From: JAENVT01 sp963720775
Lineage (GTDB): Bacteria > Actinomycetota > Acidimicrobiia > Acidimicrobiales > Ilumatobacteraceae
Direction of reading: 5' to 3'
Assembly (NCBI GenBank): GCA_963720775.1
Contig: CAVRGR010000006.1
Coordinates: 1 to 64,000, forward strand
Length of the DNA: 64,000 nucleotides
The translations under genes were made by a program, and so were the position numbers. Below the pieces are notes generated by a model. It saw only the letters and a program-made list of their open reading frames with translations. It did not search any database and was not told the DNA's origin. Below, one piece after another: positions 8,109 to 15,790 of the stretch; the stretch's first letter is position 1, and each line of letters begins with the position of its first letter.

Positions 8109-9949
8109 GGCGTGGCCACAGAGGTCGTGGATCCGGGGATACGAGCCAGTTGCTGGATGCTCAACCAGGTGTCGGCACTGTCGAATCCGAGTGCCCACAG
8201 CGAAGCGGCGCCGAGCCGCTCGCGTCGAGCGAGGTCGATTCGGTCGCGGGCCCCCTCGGCGTCGACGTAGTGCACTTCGCGAGTTTGCGTGCAAGTAGTC
8301 GTTCCGTCGCTGACTTCCAGCTGGTACGTGAACGACGACTCACCGGTGAGGGGGTCGTGCACTGGTGTCGCCTTTCGCTTGGCGATGAGCTCGTCGATGT
8401 TCCTCTGGCTCACGCTGGTCTTTCCCTCTTGACTTGCCGGGCAGGTGCCCACCGTAGCGATCGGCCAGTTGTATCCGTACAGCGCAACGCCGAGCACCAG
8501 CTTGGTGTCGTCGTGCACGGCCTTCTTCGCCGCGCTGATCACTTGCTGCACGAAGGGCAGTGGAGCGATCGGTCCTGCTTTGTCGGTGGAGTAGTCGTAG
8601 GCCATGATCCGGATTTGATCGACGTGTGGTTCCATGCCCGCATAGTCGTAGACCCAGTAGCCGCTCTGGTCCGTACGGCCGCCGTCGTTGATGTACGGCA
8701 CGCTGACAGTGAGGATCCGTCCATCGGCATGCAGGCGATCGCCGAGCTCGCTGATGAAGAGGATCCACAGCGGCCGAGTGGTCGACCATGTGGCCCGGCC
8801 GTCGGCGAATGCAAATTGCTCGTAGTCGATGTCGATTCCGTCGAAGCCGCTGCTCGATGCCAGATCAGCGATGGCCGCGACATGTGTGGCGCGAGCGGCG
8901 GGGTCGGCGAGCATCGCGGCCATACCTCCGGCCGGCATCGCGTCGACGATGGATGGCACCACCTTCGCACCGGCGTCTCGCGCCGCGGAGACGAACTGGG
9001 CAGTGATGTCGGGCGTGAGGTTGCCGTCGACGGTGATGGTGGTGGCGTCGTGCGTCGAGTACCAGAACGGTGAGACCTGGCGCAGCAGTCGCCCGTCGCT
9101 GGCGAGCGAGCTCTGGGCATCGGGCAGGGTCCAATAGGGCGCCCAAGCGTCGATCGGAATGTCGATGGGCGGTGGCGGTGGCGGCGAATGGTTGCCTATC
9201 GTCACCGCTGCACCGACGGCCGCCGCCAGCACCAGCGCACCTGCGCCGAGAGCCAGTGGGCGTCGAGTGGAACTGGGGACGATGAGGTTGTCGACGTTCA
9301 GCTCGGCGAGCGAATCGACCCGCCGCAGACCGCGCTGCCGAGGAACTTCGACGACGTGCGGAATGGCGATCACCCGGCATCCCGCGGCGGTCGCCGAACG
9401 GACACCTGTGGGCGAGTCCTCGAGCACGACGCAGTCCTTCGGCGGCACCGAGAGGGCTTGCGCGGCGCTCCGGTATGGCTCAGGATGCGGCTTGCCGCGC
9501 CGTACCTCGTCGCCGACGATCGCTGCGTCGAACGATCCTCGCGGTAGTGCGGCGATGACCGCATCCGCGAGCCGACGCCACGACATGGTGACCAGGGCGC
9601 ACGGGATTCCATTGACCCGGAGCTCGGCCAGCAGATCGCGCGCGCCGGGTCGCCACGGCATGTTGAGACGAACGCGGGCGATGACTCCATCGAGGAGCTG
9701 GTTGACGATCTCGTCGATCGGGAGATCGACGCCACCGTGGTCGCGAATGTACCTGCCCGATTCGTGCAGGTCGCTGCCGACGATGGCGTGTGCGTGCTCT
9801 TGGCTCCACGTTCCACCGTGAGCCTCGACGAGCTCGAACTCGCAATCGATCCAGTACGGCTCGGTGTCGACGAGCGTGCCGTCCATGTCCCACAGGACGG
9901 CAGCTGGTCGGCGGCCACGGGTACGGTCGGGCCGCCGCGATGAGGTCAT
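8105..9949 (-). CDS. fusion protein: HAD phosphatase, transmembrane helix, GH18 glycoside hydrolase
   Basis: A single uninterrupted frame of 614 residues. Residues 15-225 are a HAD hydrolase of the beta-phosphoglucomutase/GS1 type: DMDGTLVDTE (nucleophile Asp21, Asp23), VTMSW, GKPHPEPY and VLEDSPTG. Residues 232-252 form one hydrophobic helix, then a proline-rich stretch. Residues 265-610 are a family 18 glycoside hydrolase with the DxxDxDxE active site, Asp370, Asp373, Asp375 and Glu377, in FDGIDIDYEQF. The layout puts the phosphatase in the cytoplasm and the chitinase-like domain outside, which is inference. The stop overlaps the LLM gene start. Each half is a common family; the fusion is what is unusual. 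Confidence 0.88.
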   Translation of the reverse strand: MTSSRRPDRTRGRRPAAVLWDMDGTLVDTEPYWIDCEFELVEAHGGTWSQEHAHAIVGSDLHESGRYIRDHGGVDLPIDEIVNQLLDGVIARVRLNMPWRPGARDLLAELRVNGIPCALVTMSWRRLADAVIAALPRGSFDAAIVGDEVRRGKPHPEPYRSAAQALSVPPKDCVVLEDSPTGVRSATAAGCRVIAIPHVVEVPRQRGLRRVDSLAELNVDNLIVPSSTRRPLALGAGALVLAAAVGAAVTIGNHSPPPPPPIDIPIDAWAPYWTLPDAQSSLASDGRLLRQVSPFWYSTHDATTITVDGNLTPDITAQFVSAARDAGAKVVPSIVDAMPAGGMAAMLADPAARATHVAAIADLASSSGFDGIDIDYEQFAFADGRATWSTTRPLWILFISELGDRLHADGRILTVSVPYINDGGRTDQSGYWVYDYAGMEPHVDQIRIMAYDYSTDKAGPIAPLPFVQQVISAAKKAVHDDTKLVLGVALYGYNWPIATVGTCPASQEGKTSVSQRNIDELIAKRKATPVHDPLTGESSFTYQLEVSDGTTTCTQTREVHYVDAEGARDRIDLARRERLGAASLWALGFDSADTWLSIQQLARIPGSTTSVATP

Positions 9950-10013
9950 GCGCAGCCGAGGCTATTCAGTGCAGCCGCTCATCACTCGCCATCGATGAAG
10001 TACGCTGCAGTTC

Positions 10014-10241
10014 GTGCTCGCCGTCGGCGTCGTGATGGTGCTGGTCGGTTTCGCGCTCGTCGTGCCCAGAGGCAGCATGCCCGGTTCGGCTTCTGCGCGC
10101 AACGTGAGCTTGGGTAGACAGCGCGTGTTCGTCACCCGCGGCGACCAGGGCACTCAATCGCTGCGGTATCGGGTCGTCAAGTCCATCGCCGGCCTGGTGG
10201 TGGTGGCCGTGGGCATCATCCTGATCGCCGCCTCGGGCTGA
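10014..10241 (+). CDS. small two-helix membrane protein of unknown function
   Basis: A 75-residue protein read from a GTG start. Residues 1-18 (VGVVMVLVGFALVVP) and 58-73 (IAGLVVVAVGIILIAA) are hydrophobic; the loop between is polar and basic. Codon use matches neighbouring genes and no better frame exists. The predicted topology is two membrane helices with a loop of about 40 residues. I do not recognise the family. It diverges from the HAD-GH18 gene. Confidence 0.7.
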   Translation: MLAVGVVMVLVGFALVVPRGSMPGSASARNVSLGRQRVFVTRGDQGTQSLRYRVVKSIAGLVVVAVGIILIAASG

Positions 10242-10291
10242 AGTGTTGCCGTAGCGCACCACGTCGGTGCCCACGGGCAACACTTCGAGGG

Positions 10292-12154
10292 TCAGGGGAC
10301 GAAATCGACGGCCAGCGCGGCGCGGCGGCCTTCGAGCACTGCTTCGTAGATCGTGCGTGGCGCGACGCAGTCGCCGGCCTGTAGGTCCGCCGCGGCGAGC
10401 GGAGGATCCGGAAGGCGAAAGCCGCAATCGACGAGGGCTGCGCAGGCGATCGTGCGTCGCTGCCCGGTGAACCGATCTTCGACTTCGACCTCGCCGGCGC
10501 GTACCACGCGCAACAAGGTGCGACGTTGGATCCTGACGCCTCGCTGGGCGAGGCGCACGTTTGCAGGGGCGAGATCACCGGTGATCGACAGCTCGTTGCC
10601 GGCAATGTGATCCTGTGTGATCAGTGTCGCCCGCGCGCCCAGCTCCTCGGCGAGTGCTACGGCGATCGGTCCTCCGATCGGATCGAACAGGGCAATGTGC
10701 CCATCGGGCAACAGTGCTCCACGACGCACGTCGGCGATGTCGACGACCATCGACGCGTCGCCAACTTCGTAGTCACGCAGGCCGGGCCGCGACCCTGTGC
10801 ACTGCACGGTCACGTCGCCGTCGGGGATCGCCGTGCTACCGGTCTCGATCTCGACGCCCAGACGCCGGCATTCTGCTTCGAGCCACGCGGCGAGCGGTGC
10901 ACCGGGGCCGGCGATCGCGGCCATCCCGCCGACGCGCCCGGATCGCTCGACGAGGACCACCTGATGGCCGCGAGTTGCCGCGACGCGGGCTGCTTCCATG
11001 CCGGCGACACCGCCGCCTACGACCACGACACGGCGAGGTGCGGTCGTGGCCACATACCAGTCGGGATCTTCGGTTTCGCGGCCCGCCGACGGCTCGCCGA
11101 CACAGCCGACGATCGGGTTGCGAACGTCGCGAACCTGGCACTTCTGGTTGCAGCGGATGCAGGGCCGGATCGTCGCCGGGGCATCCGACCGCAGTTTGGC
11201 TACGAGGTCCGGTTCGGCGATCTGAGCGCGAGTCATCTCCACTCCATCGCACACACCATCGTCGACCACCCATTCAGCCTGACCCCAGTCGACGACCGAA
11301 CCCTGCAGGAAGACCGGAGTGTGCGGCGTCGCCGCCTTCACCGCCCGACAGACCTCGATGTTGTATGCGGTTGGTTCGTGGAAATCGGCCCGGGTCTTCT
11401 CGGCGGAGTAGATCGAACCACGGCTGACGACGATGTAGTCGATGCCGGCCTCGGCGAGAGCCGCGGCAATCGGTGGTGCCATCTCCGGCGTGATGCCGGC
11501 CCAGGGCGCCAGTTCGTCGCAACACAATCGCAGACCGAGAAGTGGCGTGTGCGTGCGGACCGCGCCGATCACCTCGCGGGCGAACAACAGCCGGTCGTTC
11601 CCCCAATCGTCGGTTCGGTGGTTCGTCAGGCCCGACAGGAACTGGCGCACCAGGCTGTGTTGGCCGGCGTTGATCTCGACTCCGTCGCACCCGGCCCGGA
11701 CGGCGAGCTCGGTGGCTGCGGCGAATCCAGCGACGACTGCGGCGATGTCGGACGCTTCCATCCACTTCGGCGTCTCGCGGGTGTTGACTTCGGGCACCCG
11801 CGATGGAGCCCACAACGGCAACTGGCTGTAGGCGCTGCTTCCTTGCCCGCCTGCGTGGTCGAGCGAGGCAATCACCAGGCTGCCGTGTTCGTGGCACGCA
11901 GCGGCGATGTCCTCCCAGCCTGCCGCGCAGCGCTCGGCCAGCGGCGCTCGCTCGTACGGCCAATCGCTGTTGTGCACGCTGGCCCCCTCGGTCACGATCA
12001 CGGCACAACCACCCGCAGCGCGCCTGCGGTAGTACGCGGTGTGTCGCGGTGTGAACCGGCGGTCGTCATCGCCGAGGTTGGTGACGTGCGGCCCGAACAT
12101 CACGCGGCCGGTCGCCTCGCAGGGCCCGAGGCGTACTGGGCTCAGGAGGTTCAT
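10292..12154 (-). CDS. OYE/2,4-dienoyl-CoA reductase-type flavoprotein (mycofactocin system FadH/OYE family oxidoreductase)
   Basis: A 620-residue multidomain flavoenzyme. Residues 1-330 form an old yellow enzyme barrel (FMN), then four cysteines in CIRCNQKCQ...NPIVGC can hold a 4Fe-4S cluster, then a Rossmann FAD/NAD domain starts at VVVVGGGVAGMEAARVAATRG. This is the architecture of FadH. It is the last gene of the mftABC transcript, and the NCBIfam models TIGR03996/TIGR03997 describe exactly such enzymes in mycofactocin loci. Electron exchange with mycofactocin is therefore likely but inferred. The ATG at 12154 overlaps the stop of the upstream membrane protein gene by one base. Confidence 0.88.
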   Translation of the reverse strand: MNLLSPVRLGPCEATGRVMFGPHVTNLGDDDRRFTPRHTAYYRRRAAGGCAVIVTEGASVHNSDWPYERAPLAERCAAGWEDIAAACHEHGSLVIASLDHAGGQGSSAYSQLPLWAPSRVPEVNTRETPKWMEASDIAAVVAGFAAATELAVRAGCDGVEINAGQHSLVRQFLSGLTNHRTDDWGNDRLLFAREVIGAVRTHTPLLGLRLCCDELAPWAGITPEMAPPIAAALAEAGIDYIVVSRGSIYSAEKTRADFHEPTAYNIEVCRAVKAATPHTPVFLQGSVVDWGQAEWVVDDGVCDGVEMTRAQIAEPDLVAKLRSDAPATIRPCIRCNQKCQVRDVRNPIVGCVGEPSAGRETEDPDWYVATTAPRRVVVVGGGVAGMEAARVAATRGHQVVLVERSGRVGGMAAIAGPGAPLAAWLEAECRRLGVEIETGSTAIPDGDVTVQCTGSRPGLRDYEVGDASMVVDIADVRRGALLPDGHIALFDPIGGPIAVALAEELGARATLITQDHIAGNELSITGDLAPANVRLAQRGVRIQRRTLLRVVRAGEVEVEDRFTGQRRTIACAALVDCGFRLPDPPLAAADLQAGDCVAPRTIYEAVLEGRRAALAVDFVP

Positions 12155-13632
12155 CACGTCACCGACTCTGCCAGCGCACTGCGATGGCGGCGAAGGTGGC
12201 CGATCAATCGCCAGGCCAGCCAGATGGCCATGCTCATCGTGATCGGATCAGTGGTGGCCCTGAACCTGAACTGTTCACCGAGCTCGAACAGCACGCCGAC
12301 GACCAGGTTCCAACCGACGATCAGCCCGGCGACGACTTCGACGAGCGCCCAGCGCGAGGTGGTTCGACGACGCATTCTTCGCCACGCGGCTCGAGCGGCG
12401 GCGCTGATCACCAACACCGTCGCACCTACTTGCAGCAGGTACAGATGGGTCTTCGTCGAGAATGCTCCGTAAGGCAGGGCACCCCAGCGGATCGATGGAA
12501 GGCTCGACGGCACTCCGAGCTGGGCGATCCGGTACACCGGGCGCAGCGCGTCGTAGATGCTCGATGTCGTCAACAGCGGTGGCGGGGCCTCGGTCACCCA
12601 GGCTCGCACCGCCCACCAACGACCCTCCAAGTACAACGACGGATGCCTGGTGATGACCCACCACGCGTCGTGCCCGGCGATGTCGTAGATCGGCAGGTAG
12701 CACTCGGCGTTGAAGTTGGGGAACACGTCGTTGCCCAGGCGATTGACGTTGGCGGTTGCCGGATGGTCGTGCTGCGCGACGCACGGGCCGACGTAGGGCT
12801 CGTACGCGCTGTACGAGACGAACCCGCTCGGGTACGCGGCCGTGATCTCGTTGATGTCGCCGGCCGCCGCCCACGTTTGCAGCTGCGCATCGGTCGCCAC
12901 TGGGATGACGGCGCGCTGCAGGTTCATGCCGAACCAACTCGACAACGTCGGGCGGTCGAACAAGGCCGCGTTCTTGACCATCCAACCACCGACCAGGATG
13001 ATTGGGATCGCCGCCGTCAACGCGACCGTGCGCTTGTCGACCGAACGGCGCAGCACCCACCCGACCACGAGCAACAGGAGCAGCAACCAAGCCGGGTGGA
13101 AGACGGTTCGGGTCAGGACGATCGCGGTGCCGACGGCGGCGAGGCTGATGAGCGTGAACTGTGGTGAACGCGGGCGCACGACCACCAGCCAGAGCACGGC
13201 GATCAGGCCACACGTCGTAGGAACTTCGTAGGTGGGGGTGAACGCGCCCGCCAGTACCTGCGGGTCGAGCATGGTCACCGTTGCCACGACGATGGCGGCC
13301 CACGAACGTCCGAACAGGCGAGCGAGCAGCGAAGCGAGCAGGGCGACACTGAGCACCCCGAACCCGAACTGCAGCACTTGCAGGCTGATCGCATCCGGGG
13401 CAGGTGACCAGGCGAGAATGCCGCCGACGATCAGGTTCCACAGTGGCGGCTGGATGTGCAGGTACCACACGCTTCTGAGCGGATCGGCACGGAGGGTCTC
13501 GGTGGGAATCAGCTGCCAGGCGATGTCGAGATACTGCGTCGAAAAGCGTTGGCCGGTTGCGCAGAGGAGGAGATAGGCGCTCGTCCACGCGCATGCCGCG
13601 GCCGCCGCCGGTCTGGTGAGCAGTCGCTTCAT
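12154..13632 (-). CDS. polytopic membrane protein, GT-C glycosyltransferase-like
   Basis: A 492-residue protein starting MKRLLTRPAAAAACAWTSAY, with about nine to ten hydrophobic segments and a soluble loop around residues 240-350. An early luminal loop contains YLDIAWQLIP and HIQPPLWN, and a late one GEQFRFRATTDP; these recall polyprenyl-phosphate-sugar-dependent GT-C transferases of the PMT/ArnT type, though I cannot prove a catalytic aspartate. The start overlaps the plsY stop by four bases; the longer open frame back to 14451 is antisense noise over plsY and mftC. Its place inside the mycofactocin transcript hints at a role in cofactor glycosylation or in cell-envelope synthesis. Confidence 0.75.
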   Translation of the reverse strand: MKRLLTRPAAAAACAWTSAYLLLCATGQRFSTQYLDIAWQLIPTETLRADPLRSVWYLHIQPPLWNLIVGGILAWSPAPDAISLQVLQFGFGVLSVALLASLLARLFGRSWAAIVVATVTMLDPQVLAGAFTPTYEVPTTCGLIAVLWLVVVRPRSPQFTLISLAAVGTAIVLTRTVFHPAWLLLLLLVVGWVLRRSVDKRTVALTAAIPIILVGGWMVKNAALFDRPTLSSWFGMNLQRAVIPVATDAQLQTWAAAGDINEITAAYPSGFVSYSAYEPYVGPCVAQHDHPATANVNRLGNDVFPNFNAECYLPIYDIAGHDAWWVITRHPSLYLEGRWWAVRAWVTEAPPPLLTTSSIYDALRPVYRIAQLGVPSSLPSIRWGALPYGAFSTKTHLYLLQVGATVLVISAAARAAWRRMRRRTTSRWALVEVVAGLIVGWNLVVGVLFELGEQFRFRATTDPITMSMAIWLAWRLIGHLRRHRSALAESVT

Positions 13633-14186
13633 TGCCGATTGGCCGATAGTTCTCGCCTGCCGATCAAGCGCTTGATGTTGTCGACATGACGCACGAGAAC
13701 AAGCGTGCACAGGGCTACGACGCTGACGATCTCCCATGCCGGTACGCCGCCGATGGCGAGGCCGACCGGCAGTCCGATCGTGATCACCAACGAGGCCAGC
13801 GATGCCTTGCCGGTTGCCTTGCGCACGACGATCCACAGCGCCAGCAAGATCACGGATGTGATCGGATGCATCACCAACATCGCTCCGCCCATGGTCGCCA
13901 CGCCCTTGCCACCGCGGAACCTGCGAGTAACAGGAAACATGTGACCCAACACCGCCGCCGACACCAGGACGTACGCGTCGGGACGAGTACCGAGCGCCAA
14001 CCCGAGCAGTGCCGGAAGGGCCCCCTTGAGTGCGTCGAGCCCGAAGACCAGCGCTCCCCACCGGCTTCCGAGGACCCTGGCGACGTTCGATGCGCCCGGA
14101 TTGCCCGATCCCTCGGTGAGGATGTCGAGGCCCCGCGACCGAGCGACGATCACCGCGCTCGGAAACGTGCCGAGCAGGTACGTCAA
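13629..14186 (-). CDS. plsY: glycerol-3-phosphate acyltransferase PlsY
   Basis: Integral membrane acyltransferase that uses acyl-phosphate to acylate glycerol 3-phosphate in phospholipid synthesis. The three PlsY motifs are intact: GSGNPGASNVAR, GHMFPVTRRFRGGKGVAT and HVDNIKRLIGRRE. The only start after an in-frame TAA is a TTG giving MTYLLGTFPSA, which shortens the first membrane helix; the nine codons before it (ITAVLALAP) look like the missing part of that helix, so a non-canonical start upstream or a sequence error is possible. It sits between mftC (71 bases upstream) and the GT-C-like gene (overlapping). Confidence 0.88.
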   Translation of the reverse strand: MTYLLGTFPSAVIVARSRGLDILTEGSGNPGASNVARVLGSRWGALVFGLDALKGALPALLGLALGTRPDAYVLVSAAVLGHMFPVTRRFRGGKGVATMGGAMLVMHPITSVILLALWIVVRKATGKASLASLVITIGLPVGLAIGGVPAWEIVSVVALCTLVLVRHVDNIKRLIGRRELSANRQ

Positions 14187-14257
14187 AGGAGCAAGCGCGA
14201 GTACAGCGGTGATCCGCCAACCTTACGGCAGCCCGAACTTTGTCGCTGGGAGTGAGT

Positions 14258-15391
14258 TCAGTGCGTCGAGAGCGACAAGGGTCGGGGGCGTGAGTGGTCG
14301 AGCGAGGGACGCGGAACCAGTTCGACGCGCACGGCGCCAAGCATGGCGTCGGCGTCGCCGCCGACACATTCGGGATCGGGGCCATCGAGCGGCAACCCCG
14401 TGAAGAACTTGGCCGCCATGCACCCGCCCTGGCAAACGTCGTAACTGCCACAACTGGCGCACGCTCCAGCGGATTGCGGCTGGCGCAGCTCGCGGAACAG
14501 TTCGCTGTGCCTCCACACCTCGGTGAACCCGCCCGTGTCGCGTACCGTGCCGGCCCTGAACTGGTCGTGGATCACGAATGGGCAGGCGTACACGTCGCCG
14601 ATCGGATCGATGAGGCACACCACACGCCCGGCACCGCACATGTTCAAGCCCGGCAATGACTCGCCCAGTGCGTTGAGGTGGAAGAACGAGTCTCCGGTGA
14701 GCACCGTTTCGCCCTTGGCGAGCAGCCAGTCATAGATCTGCCGTTGCTGACCATTGGTTGGATGCAGGTCGTGCCAGGTGTCGGCGCCGCGCCCGCTGGG
14801 GCGCAGGCGGGTGATGCGCAACTGCGCGCCGTACGAATCGGCCAGCGCCTTGAAGGCATCGAGTTGATCGACGTTGTGGCGGGTGACCACCACGCTGATC
14901 TTGAAAGGCCCGAATCCCGCAGCGGCCAGGTTGTCCATCGCCCGGCGAGCCATAGCGTAGGACCCGGTGCCGCGCACGGCATCGTTGGTGGCCGCGTCGA
15001 TGCCGTCGATGCTGATCTGGATGTCGAGGTAGTCCATCGAAGCCAGTCGGCGGGCCTTCTCGGCGTCGATGTACGTGCCGTTCGTCGAGAACTTCACACC
15101 AATTCCGTTGCGGCCGTCGCCGGGGTCGATTGCATACTCGACCAGCTCGAAGAAGTCGCTGCGCACCATCGGCTCGCCACCGCCGATGTTTATGTAGAAC
15201 ACCTGCAGATCGCGCAGATCGTCGAGCACACGCTTGGCTTCGGCGGTGGTGAGCTCACGCGGATCGCGCCTGCCGCTCGACGACAGGCAGTGCACGCACT
15301 GCAGGTTGCACGCGTAGGTGAGCTCCCACGTGAGGCAGATCGGGGCGTCGAGCCCGAACTTCAGCTGCTCAACCAGCGACTGGGCGCTCAC
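14258..15391 (-). CDS. mftC: mycofactocin radical SAM maturase MftC
   Basis: Radical SAM peptide maturase that decarboxylates and then cross-links the C-terminal Val-Tyr of MftA with MftB as chaperone (established for the family). Reading from GTG at 15391 gives 377 residues. TYACNLQCVHC holds the CxxxCxxC iron-sulfur site (Cys28, Cys32, Cys35), GGGEPM and the STNGT segment follow, and the C-terminal SPASM region has CGAGRVVC, DVYACPF and CASCGSYDVCQGGC. The start lies 23 bases inside mftB. The frame can be extended to 15526, but those residues are antisense to nothing recognisable and lack family similarity. Confidence 0.93.
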   Translation of the reverse strand: MSAQSLVEQLKFGLDAPICLTWELTYACNLQCVHCLSSSGRRDPRELTTAEAKRVLDDLRDLQVFYINIGGGEPMVRSDFFELVEYAIDPGDGRNGIGVKFSTNGTYIDAEKARRLASMDYLDIQISIDGIDAATNDAVRGTGSYAMARRAMDNLAAAGFGPFKISVVVTRHNVDQLDAFKALADSYGAQLRITRLRPSGRGADTWHDLHPTNGQQRQIYDWLLAKGETVLTGDSFFHLNALGESLPGLNMCGAGRVVCLIDPIGDVYACPFVIHDQFRAGTVRDTGGFTEVWRHSELFRELRQPQSAGACASCGSYDVCQGGCMAAKFFTGLPLDGPDPECVGGDADAMLGAVRVELVPRPSLDHSRPRPLSLSTH

Positions 15392-15644
15392 GCACGATCT
15401 CCGATTCGTTGAGGGTCGCAAAGGCCTTGGCGAACGACGGCCAGCGCGACTCGGAAATTCCACAGGCCTGCAGCGCCGCCGAGAGTGATGGCTGTTCAGC
15501 AAGCTGGCGGGCGACGGCAACGACATCGCGGCTCTTCAGAAAGACCAGCCGACGAGTGCCGTAGTGGTAGGCGAGCGCGCCGAACGGCTCGGGTCGCAGC
15601 GACACCTGCGGGTCGAGCTCCAGCGGCGTGTCGAGGAGCGACAA
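15369..15644 (-). CDS. mftB: mycofactocin precursor chaperone MftB
   Basis: A 91-residue RiPP recognition element/PqqD-like protein that presents MftA to MftC. From a TTG start two bases after the mftA stop it reads MSLLDTPLELDPQVSLRPEP, then FGALAYHYGTRRLVFLKSRDV, a winged-helix-like region followed by helices; this matches MftB in size and in its FGALAYHY-type strand. A CTG two codons earlier is the only other candidate start. It overlaps mftC by 23 bases, so the three genes are tightly coupled. Confidence 0.88.
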   Translation of the reverse strand: MSLLDTPLELDPQVSLRPEPFGALAYHYGTRRLVFLKSRDVVAVARQLAEQPSLSAALQACGISESRWPSFAKAFATLNESEIVRERPVAG

Positions 15645-15646
15645 GT

Positions 15647-15751
15647 TCAGTACACGCCGCACATGCCGTCGATCGAGATCTCCTCGATCAGCAGCTCTTC
15701 TTCGATGTCGGCGTCGCCTGCAGAGGTTTCGACGATGTCTTCGTTCTCCAT
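15647..15751 (-). CDS. mftA: mycofactocin precursor peptide MftA
   Basis: Ribosomal precursor of the redox cofactor mycofactocin, 34 residues. It starts MENEDIVETSAG, has an acidic leader with EEELLIEEISIDG, and ends in the invariant IDGMCGVY followed immediately by TGA. The final Val-Tyr is the core converted by MftC. It is first in the operon, two bases before mftB, and diverges from the helicase gene with only 39 bases between start codons. The size and C-terminus make the call almost certain. Confidence 0.95.
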   Translation of the reverse strand: MENEDIVETSAGDADIEEELLIEEISIDGMCGVY

Positions 15752-15790
15752 GGATCGGATCGTAGTGGCTGGGGTAGCGTTGTCGACCCC

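Noticed and set aside
10526..12472. Long plus-strand open frame of 648 codons
   Set aside because: It is antisense to the OYE flavoprotein, whose cofactor motifs are unmistakable; the translated product is Arg/Asp/His-rich with no recognisable domain.
13633..14451. N-terminal extension of the GT-C-like membrane protein
   Set aside because: This part overlaps plsY and the end of mftC on the same strand in another frame and is low-complexity; the ATG at 13632 overlapping the plsY stop is the natural start.
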